DNA from: Nostoc sp. LEGE 12450
Lineage (GTDB): Bacteria; Cyanobacteriota; Cyanobacteriia; Cyanobacteriales; Nostocaceae
Reading direction: 5' to 3'
Assembly: GCF_015206895.1 (NCBI RefSeq)
Contig: NZ_JADEXU010000029.1
Span: 1-64,000 of the forward strand
DNA length: 64,000 nucleotides
Shown: piece after piece, positions 25,344-35,300 of the stretch
Numbering within the stretch: the stretch's first letter is position 1
How the letters are laid out: each line of letters begins with the position of its first letter
Program-made: the position numbers and the translations under genes
The notes under the pieces: generated by a model
Databases searched by the model: none
What the model was told of the DNA's origin: nothing
What the model saw: the letters and a program-made list of their open reading frames with translations, nothing else

Positions 25344-26351
25344 ATGAAAACTGGAATTTTCTGCAATTACGATAATCATCACCAAGATGCTCGTCGTGCT
25401 ATTTCTGAGCAAGTCGCGCTGATAAAACAGGCAGAAAGTTTAGGTTTTGAGTCAGCCTGGGTGAGTGAGCATCATTTTAGTGAATCCAATCTCAGCCCGT
25501 CTATGTTGCTGTTAATGGCACACTTGGCGGGATTGACTTCAACTATCCAATTGGGCACTGCGGCGGTGTTACTGCCATTCCATAACCCGATTCGGGTAGC
25601 GGAAGATATCGCCACTCTGGATAACCTGTGCAATGGACGATTATTATTTGGAGTTGCTAAAGGTGGCCCCTTTCCCCAACAAAATAAACATTTTGCGACA
25701 CTCCCAAGTGAAGCCCGTCCTAAAATGCTAGAGGCGATCGCATTGGTTCAAAAGCTTTTGTATGAGACTGATGTATCATTTAATGGCAAGTATTATCAGT
25801 GCGATCGCCTGACAATTTATCCAAAACCATTGCAGAGTCAAGTACCAGTGTATGTTGCCACTGGCGGCGATGATGGTATCGAACTTGCCGCTAAACATTC
25901 CTTTAGCTTGATGGGTGGGCCACCATTCTCCCTACACAGATTGAAGGATACTGTTGCTAAATATCGAGCCTTAAATTCTAGTGGTGCAGAAAACTTCGTG
26001 CTGGCACGCTTCTTTTTTGTTGGCAAAACATTTGACGAGGCTGTGAGTGAAGCGTTACCTTTCGTTCGCCAATTTAGCCAGAAAATGAAAGCTAATACGG
26101 CTCAAGTATTGCAAAATAGTGCGAATCCCAACCAAAAACCATTCGATCGCACAAATATTTGTTTCGATGAAGACTATTTGATTGAGAACTCAATTATCGG
26201 TGATGTGGAGACTTGTCGAGACAAAATCAAGAAATTTCAAGACGAATTAAATTTAGGTACGCTAGCACTCAAACCCTCGTCTGCGGATCTGCAAAAAAAC
26301 CTGGAGAGTTTGACGCGCTACAACCAAGAGGTGCGAAATTATGTCTTCTAA
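25344..26351 (+). CDS. LLM-class flavin-dependent oxidoreductase (luciferase-like monooxygenase)
   Basis: A 335-aa TIM-barrel flavoenzyme of the bacterial luciferase-like family. Visible: AWVSEHHFSESNLSPS near 40 (flavin/active-site histidines), GTAAVLLPFHNPIRVAEDIATLDNL near 72-96, and GRLLFGVAKGG near 98. Known: members use reduced FMN/F420 and O2 to oxidise diverse small molecules. Its stop overlaps the start of a 124-aa unknown gene by 11 bp, so the two are translationally coupled and probably work together. Substrate unknown. Confidence 0.88.
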   Translation: MKTGIFCNYDNHHQDARRAISEQVALIKQAESLGFESAWVSEHHFSESNLSPSMLLLMAHLAGLTSTIQLGTAAVLLPFHNPIRVAEDIATLDNLCNGRLLFGVAKGGPFPQQNKHFATLPSEARPKMLEAIALVQKLLYETDVSFNGKYYQCDRLTIYPKPLQSQVPVYVATGGDDGIELAAKHSFSLMGGPPFSLHRLKDTVAKYRALNSSGAENFVLARFFFVGKTFDEAVSEALPFVRQFSQKMKANTAQVLQNSANPNQKPFDRTNICFDEDYLIENSIIGDVETCRDKIKKFQDELNLGTLALKPSSADLQKNLESLTRYNQEVRNYVF

Positions 26352-26715
26352 ACTATACCTGCTTCCTCCCGATGATTTACCTCCCACTGAGGTAACAAAA
26401 GAGGATGGAATGCTGCAAATGGAGCTAGAACAGTCTACTGGTAGATGCTTTTATCTAGCTTGCGATCGCATTACGCGAGTCTTGTTGTCTAATTGTCAGT
26501 GGTATCTCACAACAAATGCTAGCATCCTTACATTAATTGTTGACTGCCCTGACTTAGTATCTTACTGGCATATAGTTAGCAATATTGCTCAGTTGGGTAA
26601 TAGGTTAGAACGGTTTGCTAGCAATGGCAAAATCCGCGTTTATCCACCATTTGGAAAAGGGATGCCATTTGAAATCAGCGTAAATGAAATATCAGCTTAT
26701 CGAGATTGGCTTTGA
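26341..26715 (+). CDS. 124-aa unknown family, partner of the LLM flavoenzyme
   Basis: Unknown function, but clearly a paralogue of the protein at 61547-61921. Shared features in order: ACDR, LLS-C-WY-TT-A, LTL-CPD, KIRV-PP, and PFE followed by SxYRDW at the C-terminus. It overlaps the end of the LLM oxidoreductase gene by 11 bp. The paralogue follows a SagB-type flavoenzyme, so both copies accompany a flavin oxidoreductase. A role as accessory or small regulatory subunit is inference. Confidence 0.75.
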   Translation: MSSKLYLLPPDDLPPTEVTKEDGMLQMELEQSTGRCFYLACDRITRVLLSNCQWYLTTNASILTLIVDCPDLVSYWHIVSNIAQLGNRLERFASNGKIRVYPPFGKGMPFEISVNEISAYRDWL

Positions 26716-26822
26716 GGTAAATAGAAACTGGGAATCACACAAAATATAGCTATCATACACCCTGTACTCCTAAAGTGCAGGGTGTTGCAATTTTTATGAA
26801 AGCTGCTCTCAAAATAGCAGTT

Positions 26823-27494
26823 TTACAGAATAGAATTCATTCCCAGATGCTCACGAATTTCGCTGACTTGTACATCCCAAAGTTGATCCCATTTTTGCGC
26901 GATCAACTTGCCTGGAGTATGAGAACCCACCCTGTAGCCGCGAGATATTTCTGTCATCAAAGCTTTAAAATTAGTAGGTTGGTAAAGGCTAATTATCACC
27001 ATGCCAAAACTCAAAAGCATGACGCTGATGGGAATTGGGGTCTGAGCTAAGAAAAAAGCTTGTAGACCAATTTCACCAATTCCATTTGTGTCAAATCCTG
27101 CAACTACATGATATATGTCATGGGTGGATCTCCAAAGCATTTTAAGATAGGAAATGTCATCAACAACAGGAACTTTTTTATAAAAGTAGGGATCGAATCC
27201 TTTAGCTTTCATTTCTCTGGCATAAACATGACCTAGTGTTCCTTCTGGCAGTTTGGCTAAATCATCTAAATTGAAAGGAGCCGGTAGCCAGCGTTCTGTA
27301 AACAAAGCGTTGACTTCAGGGATTTTTTTTAATTCATCAACAGCTAGCTGTGCCATTTCTGTTTGGTCGAGTGCGTCCTCGAAGTCAAATACTCTATCAG
27401 TATTACCATCTCCAATTTTTTGGACACTAGATGCTAGAAATTGAATGTAAGCAAGGAGTCCTTTATCGTTGTTGTAAGTAATTACATTCTCCAT
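26823..27494 (-). CDS. COQ4-like protein
   Basis: A 223-aa protein with the COQ4 signature HDIYHVVAGFDTNGIGE: H125-D126-x2-H129 and E141, the metal-binding pattern of COQ4. Two hydrophobic stretches near 145-175 could embed in a membrane. Known: COQ4 supports ubiquinone assembly in mitochondria and proteobacteria. Cyanobacteria make plastoquinone, not ubiquinone, so the target here must differ. It is convergent with the LLM/124-aa pair, so a functional link is only possible. Confidence 0.82.
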   Translation of the reverse strand: MENVITYNNDKGLLAYIQFLASSVQKIGDGNTDRVFDFEDALDQTEMAQLAVDELKKIPEVNALFTERWLPAPFNLDDLAKLPEGTLGHVYAREMKAKGFDPYFYKKVPVVDDISYLKMLWRSTHDIYHVVAGFDTNGIGEIGLQAFFLAQTPIPISVMLLSFGMVIISLYQPTNFKALMTEISRGYRVGSHTPGKLIAQKWDQLWDVQVSEIREHLGMNSIL

Positions 27495-27648
27495 AGTAAT
27501 TCTCTACTTTTAGATAGAATTTTGCTAGTTGAAATCTGAGTCTTCAATATTGGAATATATTTATTCAGGTTTTCATGAATCTTCAGAGGTATTTAGTGAA
27601 ATTCTTTGCTATAAATATTTTTATTAAAAAGGCTAACTCAGAGAAGAG

Positions 27649-28233
27649 ATGAACGATCAAGAAATAGAGCAGCATATTAATATAAAAATCAAGAGCTTCC
27701 TGTTAGCTGCCATTACACTATCTCTAAGTATGTGGGATCTGAGCTTTAACTTGGGAGCCTTTAAAGTTATTTTTTTTGAGAAAATCTTCTTGATTTGGGT
27801 AGCTTCATCAGCAACTCTCCTAGCGTGCCTTTTACTTCCACGCAATCGTTCACCAATTAGATGGACAGGACTACTGTTAATGAGTATCCCTACATTGTGG
27901 TTTATCCTGCCTTTTGTCCCTTTTTATGAAATTTCTACGACGGGTGCTTTGCGAAAGATAGTTAGTCTTAGCTTAGGAATTTTTGTTTATCTAATTTGCC
28001 TACCTTATACCCTCTACATGATTTTTGCGATTATCAATGAAGATATTGTTCAGCTTTCTAAAAAGCTGATTATAAAATTGTTTGCGATCATTTTAATTAT
28101 TGGCTGTATCGGATATTTCGTTGGCAGCCATAACTATCTATTTTTGTCATGTTTTGACTTTAAAGTGAGTGGCAATGATTTGCCTACCAATTGTCTACAA
28201 GAAGGCTATAAACCATTAAGAAAATTTCGATAA
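27649..28233 (+). CDS. integral membrane protein of unknown function (194 aa)
   Basis: Five probable membrane helices (about 15-35, 42-62, 70-92, 102-128, 138-160) and a short C-terminal soluble tail with two cysteines (FLSCFDFKVSGNDLPTNC). AGAGAAGAG precedes the ATG. It is divergent from the COQ4-like gene and convergent with the amylase. No family recognised. Confidence 0.65.
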   Translation: MNDQEIEQHINIKIKSFLLAAITLSLSMWDLSFNLGAFKVIFFEKIFLIWVASSATLLACLLLPRNRSPIRWTGLLLMSIPTLWFILPFVPFYEISTTGALRKIVSLSLGIFVYLICLPYTLYMIFAIINEDIVQLSKKLIIKLFAIILIIGCIGYFVGSHNYLFLSCFDFKVSGNDLPTNCLQEGYKPLRKFR

Positions 28234-28321
28234 AAATTAGAATGTAGATATTTAGTAATTGCAGGGGCAAAGCATTTTGGTAAAAATTTATCCCAAAGCT
28301 TTGCCCAAACTTAGTGTTTGC

Positions 28322-29905
28322 TTACGTCAAAATCGCCATTCCCGAAGGAGGCAAATCAATTCGCACAGTAGCGCGACGGTCGTTATGATGTTGTACAGCT
28401 ACAGTTTGGTCGCGGGGTGGATGGCGTAAATATGAATCACTCCAATCGCTTTTGTATAAAAAGGTCATAGTCGAGTCTTGAGGATGCATGTAAGTATCTA
28501 CAGTCACTTCTGCACCACGATTTTCTAAGCCGTTGGTATTCAGCACCATCAACACTTCTGTGTCGAATAAAACTTGTGACCAAGCAACTAATTCGCCTTG
28601 TCCAGGAATTGAGAAGGGGGAGTTAAAAAAGGAGGTTTCGCGCAGGTAGTGATGTCCACGGCGCAATGCTTTACCAATTTTATCGTGACTGTTGCGGATA
28701 CGTGCGATCGCAGCTATCCGCAAATAAGTAGGATGGTCGATATCGAAAAAATGACAGTCTGCTGTTTGAAATGCGCCAAAAGCACCGCCAAACATTGCTT
28801 CTTTGATATATCTATCTTCCGCAAACTTTCCACCCTCTATGCTGTAATCGTGATAACCTTCATTTCCATCAAAAGCCTGTTCTGTTCCATAATAAATAGC
28901 AGGGATTCCTGGCATGGTTAATTGCACACCGACAGCATGAGCAACTTGCTCATAGAGATGAGGGACATTGCTGTATGCAGCAAATCGCTGTTTATTAGTA
29001 CGGAATGACATCTCATAGTCATCCAAGATGGAGACATGATATGTCCCAATTTGGCGGTATTCTCCAGCGAGATTTTTTTCGCTATACAAATCGAAAAACT
29101 GCTTGGGGTTTACTAACCCTTTTGCGAATGCAGCCAATTCATTAGGGGTCTGTGCGATGTCTAATACAGCACTAAGGTTGCGAGCAATAATGTCTATGTA
29201 AGCACCAGCCATACTACCGGAGGTTATTTCCCCAGTCAGTAAAAAGTTGTCTTTATCGATAGATTCGGCGTATTCACGGATAGCTGTGCAGAATTTGCGG
29301 GAATCTTCTGGAGAAACGTGCTTGAGGCTATCTATCCGTAAGCCATCGCAGTCAGAAAGAGCAATCCAATATTGATAAACTCTGGCTAGAGCTGCAATTA
29401 CGTCATTTCTGTGAAACCAGTTATCAGCATTCTGGTTGTATATTACATCGAGGATGACATACATCCTGCGATCGTGGGCAGCATCAATTAAATCTCTTAA
29501 ATCTTGACGGGTGCCAAAGTGGGGGTCGATATCTAAAAATTCTTGAATGCGATCGCTATGGTAAGCTTCTAACTCAGAACGTTGTTGCCAAGGTGGATTA
29601 ATCCACAGCGTTGTTACTCCCAATCGTTGCAAGTAGTCTAATTTACTCTTAATTCCCCTAAGAGTACCACCGACAAATTTTGTTCCTGCTGCCATCCAGT
29701 TGGCTTTGTCTTTAACTTGGAATTTTGAAGGGTTAGTACGGTCAAAAAGTTCCCTTTGATTTTCATTATCGTCACTGAATCTATCTAATACCAATTGGTA
29801 CAAAAACTGGTCGCGCCAACTGATAGGACTCGGATAAACTCTCCCTCGTGGTTTTAGGTCTGTTTCAGAGAGTTGCTGGGGTGTCAATTCTTCAACTTTA
29901 GCCAT
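28322..29905 (-). CDS. GH13 alpha-amylase family glycosidase
   Basis: A 527-aa cytosolic enzyme without signal peptide. GH13 regions seen: DVIYNQ (about 153-158; the usual NH is NQ), CDGLRIDSLKHV with nucleophile D192, LLTGEI with acid/base E226, and ILDDYEM with D295/D296 in place of the usual NHD. The C-terminal beta domain carries QTVAVQHHNDRRATVRIDLPP. Known: GH13 enzymes cleave or transfer alpha-glucans. The odd regions I and IV suggest a non-standard specificity. Monocistronic. Confidence 0.88.
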   Translation of the reverse strand: MAKVEELTPQQLSETDLKPRGRVYPSPISWRDQFLYQLVLDRFSDDNENQRELFDRTNPSKFQVKDKANWMAAGTKFVGGTLRGIKSKLDYLQRLGVTTLWINPPWQQRSELEAYHSDRIQEFLDIDPHFGTRQDLRDLIDAAHDRRMYVILDVIYNQNADNWFHRNDVIAALARVYQYWIALSDCDGLRIDSLKHVSPEDSRKFCTAIREYAESIDKDNFLLTGEITSGSMAGAYIDIIARNLSAVLDIAQTPNELAAFAKGLVNPKQFFDLYSEKNLAGEYRQIGTYHVSILDDYEMSFRTNKQRFAAYSNVPHLYEQVAHAVGVQLTMPGIPAIYYGTEQAFDGNEGYHDYSIEGGKFAEDRYIKEAMFGGAFGAFQTADCHFFDIDHPTYLRIAAIARIRNSHDKIGKALRRGHHYLRETSFFNSPFSIPGQGELVAWSQVLFDTEVLMVLNTNGLENRGAEVTVDTYMHPQDSTMTFLYKSDWSDSYLRHPPRDQTVAVQHHNDRRATVRIDLPPSGMAILT

Positions 29906-30042
29906 GAGGATTTACACACAGATAGAAAAATGGAAGTATGCATTTTAGATGTTAGAAAACATACTTTAAATTTTCATTAACCTGCGGGGGGATTTTGTAA
30001 ATTAGCAACTTTATTTTGTGATGATAGATTTTAGTTTAAGAG

Positions 30043-30096
30043 ACGCTACGCGTAGCTTGCTTCCACGAAGTGGTACGCCTGACCGCAGGGTAGGGA
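30043..30096. repeat. dispersed GC-rich repeat
   Basis: ACGCTACGCGTAGC, GCTTCCACGAAGTGG and GACCGCAGGGTAGGGACGCA form short palindromes of the class seen at 82-138, here in a non-coding gap of 280 bases between the amylase and the cyclase. Confidence 0.6.
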
Positions 30097-30189
30097 CGCA
30101 AGAAAAAGTGTGGAGGAACACAAAAAATACGGAGAGATAATAAATAGAGTTTTCACAAATAGTTTAAGGCTGCTATAGAATTAAAATTC

Positions 30190-32040
30190 TTAATTAGGTT
30201 TTTGAGAAATTATCTTATAAAGGTTATCAAACTGAGCTATGAGTGATGGAGGAACAGACGTAAAATTAATATAAAAATTTCCTCTTGTTGTCGGTTTTTC
30301 TAAGACTTTGGCATAGATATCTTCACTGACTTGCGCTGAGTTTTTAGATATGAAAAGATTGATTTTAAGATTAGTTAGCTTCGGTGGTACTTCATTGGCA
30401 ATATCTACTTGTAATTCAGCTCCTTTTGCTGATAGTTTGACTAAACGCCCATAAAAGACCGGATTTCCCATTTGCTTGTCATCCAAAATAGTGTATAAAA
30501 GCGGAATCTCTTGAGGAACAGGTAAAAATAATTCTTCTTCTTTGGGTAAATAAAGATTGTATTTTCCACCCACACCATATACTTCGTAAATGGTAATTGT
30601 CTGGCTCACACCTTTTGGCTGAACTTGCTTTTGTCCGATAATTTTGATGCTTGATCCGACTTCTTTGAAAGTCTGCTCGGAAATGAGAATTTGACCGCCA
30701 CTAGTATATGACTCAATTCGATAAGTGAGATTTACTTGACTGCCGACAATTCCATATTTAGTCCGCTTTTCGGAACCAATATTACCGACTATAACCTCAC
30801 CTGTATTTATACCAATCCCCATTTCTAATGGTGGCCAGCCGAGAGTTTTCATCTTTTCATTAACTCCACCCATTGCTAACTGCATGGCACAGGCACAGGT
30901 AACTGCTCTGAGGGCATCATCTTCTTTAGCGATCGGGGCACCAAATAAGACCAGAATACCATCTCCCATAAACTCATCAATTGTGCCTTGGTAATGATTA
31001 ATCACATCTGCCATGTATTCTAAATAGAGGTTGAGAATGTGAATTACCTCTTCTGGTGGAAAGCGTTCTGAGAGAGCAGTGAAGCCTCTTAAGTCAGAGG
31101 TGAGAATAGTAATTTTGCGGCGTTCACCACCAAGTTTTAATCCTTCCGGGCTTTCTAACAAGTTAGCAACAACCGTATCACTCAAATATCGTCCGAAAAC
31201 TTGGCGAATTAATTGGTTTCTTTTTTCTAATTCAGTGTTGGCTTCTGCTAAATCTGTAGTTCGTTCTTTAACCCGATGCTCTAAATTTCTGCTGTTTTCT
31301 CGGAGTTTCCCAACAACAAGCGTCAATCCTGAAAGTCCTAAAATTGACATACCGCCTAACATGGCGAAGGTTCCTTGGAGACTTTGATTGGTCTTGGTTA
31401 CTAAATTATCGAGAGATTGAGATATCTCCCAAGCTCCAGCAACATCTCCTACTTCCCAGTTTTTCTTTGGACTAGTAGCATCTGTGTTATGACAAGTTAC
31501 ACAACTTGCTTTCATGAGGCTAGCTTGTGCATAACGCAAGGTGGTGTTTCCATTTTTCTTCTCAAGGCGATAGAATTTTTGACGAGGGTTTTCTCTCAAG
31601 AAGTTGAGTGCATCGCGCTCAAATTCGTCTCTTGCTCCCCCTTTCGTGCGCCAAGGATATGGATAGTTACTGTACAGCCGTACAGACATTTCGGTGTTTT
31701 TTTCACTAATTTGCTCACCAAGTTCGATCGCAAAAGTTGAGGGTAAGGGGATTGCGCCTTTGGTATTGAGGTAAGCGTGGGTGACGGTAATTCCAGGCAC
31801 GAGTTTAGCTCGATCTGCGGCTGCGGCGCTGTAGAGGTCAAAAGCTTGAGTTAATGATTGAATATTCAAGGCAGCATTTTGCACTGCTTGAGATTCAATC
31901 AAGCTCGATGAAAGCCTAGACATATTAGAAATTGCGATCGCGATCGCTGCACATAACATCAGCGTGAGTACGAGAGTAATTCTCTGTAATAGTAAACGTA
32001 AAAGCGATTGCCAAATTCCATTAATTAATAACTGAATCAT
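30190..32040 (-). CDS. class III adenylate/guanylate cyclase with a heme-type periplasmic sensor
   Basis: A 616-aa membrane protein. Order: helix at about 20-40; extracytoplasmic Tll0287/DUF3365-like domain (about 45-215) with C180-x2-C183-H184 typical of c-type heme attachment; second helix at about 223-245; linker coiled coil; cyclase catalytic domain (about 300-490) with metal aspartates D316 (TSDLRGF) and D360 (FMGDG); and a C-terminal region of about 100 residues resembling PilZ-type beta domains. It makes a cyclic nucleotide in response to a periplasmic, probably redox or gas, signal. Ligand is inference. Confidence 0.88.
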   Translation of the reverse strand: MIQLLINGIWQSLLRLLLQRITLVLTLMLCAAIAIAISNMSRLSSSLIESQAVQNAALNIQSLTQAFDLYSAAAADRAKLVPGITVTHAYLNTKGAIPLPSTFAIELGEQISEKNTEMSVRLYSNYPYPWRTKGGARDEFERDALNFLRENPRQKFYRLEKKNGNTTLRYAQASLMKASCVTCHNTDATSPKKNWEVGDVAGAWEISQSLDNLVTKTNQSLQGTFAMLGGMSILGLSGLTLVVGKLRENSRNLEHRVKERTTDLAEANTELEKRNQLIRQVFGRYLSDTVVANLLESPEGLKLGGERRKITILTSDLRGFTALSERFPPEEVIHILNLYLEYMADVINHYQGTIDEFMGDGILVLFGAPIAKEDDALRAVTCACAMQLAMGGVNEKMKTLGWPPLEMGIGINTGEVIVGNIGSEKRTKYGIVGSQVNLTYRIESYTSGGQILISEQTFKEVGSSIKIIGQKQVQPKGVSQTITIYEVYGVGGKYNLYLPKEEELFLPVPQEIPLLYTILDDKQMGNPVFYGRLVKLSAKGAELQVDIANEVPPKLTNLKINLFISKNSAQVSEDIYAKVLEKPTTRGNFYINFTSVPPSLIAQFDNLYKIISQKPN

Positions 32041-32349
32041 TCGAAAAACTGTTTTTTACTAGTTAAAATTTTTGCAGAATCTAGAAAATATTAAAATAAT
32101 TCGTAATTTTTAATGCGTAATTAAGTTTTGCTACGGTGACAAAGACAATATTTACAAAACTTGCTGATGACAAACCCAGGAGCTTAAACCCCCAAAAATT
32201 TTTAATGTCTTGGTTTATTGCTCAACGGCAAAGCCTTGTGTAAAGAATTTGTAAAATATTGCATATTGTTTTTGCTATTATCTGATAAATGAATTATGGC
32301 ATTCTAATTATAAAATTTAAAGTATATTTAACTTTTGTCGATCGCAGCA

Positions 32350-35300
32350 ATGGATATCGATCAAGCACTCGCATTTACAGACGCTCTCGTTTTTGCCAAG
32401 TCAAGAATACATTTAAGCGATCTCCAACAAGCTATGTTGCGTGAGTCTTGGTCTCTGGAACGCCAAAGTTACGATCGCATTGCCGATATTTATGGCTATT
32501 CTCCAACTTACTTAAAACATGATGTTGGCCCCAAGCTATGGAAACTCCTTTCAGAAGTGTTAGGAGAAAAAGTTAATAAAACAAGTTTCAGAACAGCAAT
32601 CGAGCGGGCGACGGCACAATCAAACCAATACATTGAAGAAAAAACGCGAGTCAAATTTACTGATAATCTGCTAGTTGCAGAAGCGCAGACTTCGTATCAA
32701 GATTGGGGAGATGCTATCGATGTTGATTTTTTCTACGGAAGACAAACAGAACTAGCTCAGTTACAGCAGTGGATTTTGGTTGATCAGTGTCGGCTGGTGG
32801 CTGTGTCAGGAATGGGCGGAATGGGAAAGACTTCTCTCTCTATCAAGCTGGCACAACAATTACAGAGTGATTTTAAATGGGTGATTTGGCGGAGTTTGCG
32901 AAATGCGCCACCAGTACAAGAGATATTAACCGAGTTATTGAAATTATTATCTAATCAGCAAGAAATTGATTATCCAGAAACCGTTGAGGGCAAAATTTCG
33001 CGTCTATTGCATTATTTGCGATCGCAGCGTTGTTTGGTAATTTTCGATAATATTGAAACCATCCTACAACATAACGGGAAATCTAAATCATCCTATATCG
33101 AAGGCTATGAAGCTTATGGCGAAATATTTAGACAAATTGGAGAAATTCGCCATCAAAGCTGCTTAGTGTTAACCAGCCGAGATCAGCCTCCAGAAGCTCG
33201 CCTTCTAGAAGGAGCAAGCTTACCCGTCCGGGCTATTCAATTGGGTGGATTGAAGAAAGCAGAAGCACAAGAACTTTTGCACTTAAAGGGGAATTTCCAA
33301 GGCTCAACAGAAGAATGGAATCGGCTGGTTGAAGGTTATGCAGGAAATCCCTTAGCATTAAAAATTATTGCGACTACGATTCAAAACTTGTTTGATGGAA
33401 GTATTTCTGATTTTCTCAACCAGCAAGCTTTTGTTTTTGGGAATATTCGCAATCTTATTGAGCAGCAATTTGAACGGCTTTCTGAATCCGAAAAAACGGT
33501 TATTTATTGGCTTGCTATATATCGTGATTCTGCTTCCTTTTTAGAACTGCGATCGGATATTTTTCCGCGCAGATCGCCCCAAGAATTAATTGATATTTTA
33601 GAATCACTAGAGCAACGCTCTTTAATTGAGAAGACCAAGCCGACACTGATTGAAAAACATCAGACACAGTTTTCACTTCAGCCTGTGGTAATGGAATATG
33701 CTACTGAGAAACTGGTTGCTCAAGTTTGTCAAGAAATTCTAGCAGGTTTAGAAGCAAATGCCGAACAAAAGAATTTGCTGTTCAAAACTCATGCATTACT
33801 CAAAGCCCAAGCAAAAGATTATGTGCGAGAAACGCAAGTTCGTTTCATCCTCAAGCCGATTCTGGAACGCTTATTACTCGATCGCTTATTCATAGAAGCA
33901 AGCGAAGAACTTGTCATTGAAAACCTGCTCACTCAATGCTTAACGAAGCTCCGAGGTACCTCGTCACTCAAAACTGGATACGCAGGTGGTAATATTTTAA
34001 ATTTACTTTGTCAATTGCAATCAACTTTAACTAACTATAATTTTTCAAATTTAACGATTTGGCAAGCCTATTTACAAGATGTAAATTTGCATAATGTTAA
34101 TTTTGAATCTTCTGATTTGAGCCAATGTGTTTTTGCTGAAACCTTTGGTATGGTGTTTGCTGGCATTGCTTTTAGTCCAGATGGAACATTATTAGCTACA
34201 GGAGATGCAGAAGGTGAGCTTCGTCTTTGGGAAGTTGCAACTGGGAAACTTGTTGTCAATTTTGCCGGGCATTTAGGTTGGGTTTGGTCAGTTGCTTTTA
34301 GTCCAGATGGGCAATTATTAGCAAGTTGTAGTAGCGATAAAACGATTCGCCTGTGGGATGTCAACACTGGTAAATGTCTGAGAACTTTGTCAGGACATAC
34401 AAGTTCAATTTGGTCAGTTGCCTTTAGTGCCGATGGTCAAATCCTCGCTAGTGGAGGCGATGAACCAACAATAAGATTATGGAATGTCAACACTGGGGAC
34501 TGTCATAAAATTTTGTCAGGTCATACTGATCGAATTCTCTCGGTTTCCTTTAGTCCAGATGGTCAAACCCTAGCAAGTGGTAGTGCGGATTTCACAATTC
34601 GACTTTGGAAAATTAGTGGAGAATGCGATCGCATTTTAGAAGGACATAGCGATCGCATCTGGTCACTTTCCTTTAGTCCAGATAGTCAAACCCTAGCCAG
34701 TAGCAGTGCCGATTTCACGATTCGACTTTGGGAAGTTAGTACTGGGAACTGCTTCAATATATTACAAGAACATAGCGATCGCGTCCGGTCAGTAGCCTTT
34801 AGCCCCGATGCCCAAACGCTGGTCAGCGCCAGCGACGATAAAACAGTCAGAATTTGGGAAACTAGTACAGGACAATGCCTGAACATTTTACCAGGACACA
34901 CCAATTCTATATTTTCAGTTGCTTTTAACGTAGATGGTCGAACCATTGCCAGTGGTAGCACAGACCAAACTGTAAAGCTATGGGATGTCAACACAGGTAG
35001 ATGCTTTAAAACCTTAAAAGGCTATAGTAATTCGGTATTTTCAGTTGCTTTTAATCTAGATGGTCAAACTCTGGCCAGTGGCAGCACAGACCAAGCCGTG
35101 AGATTATGGGATGTCACTACGGGGATTTGCCTGAAAAAACTCACCGGACATAGTGGCTGGGTAATTTCCGTAGCGTTTCACCCAGATGGAGATTTGCTGG
35201 CCAGTAGCAGCGCCGATCGCACCGTTCGCTTATGGTCAGTTAGCACTGGGCAATGTCTGCAAATTTTGAGAGGTCATGTAAATTGGGTACAATCAGTTGC

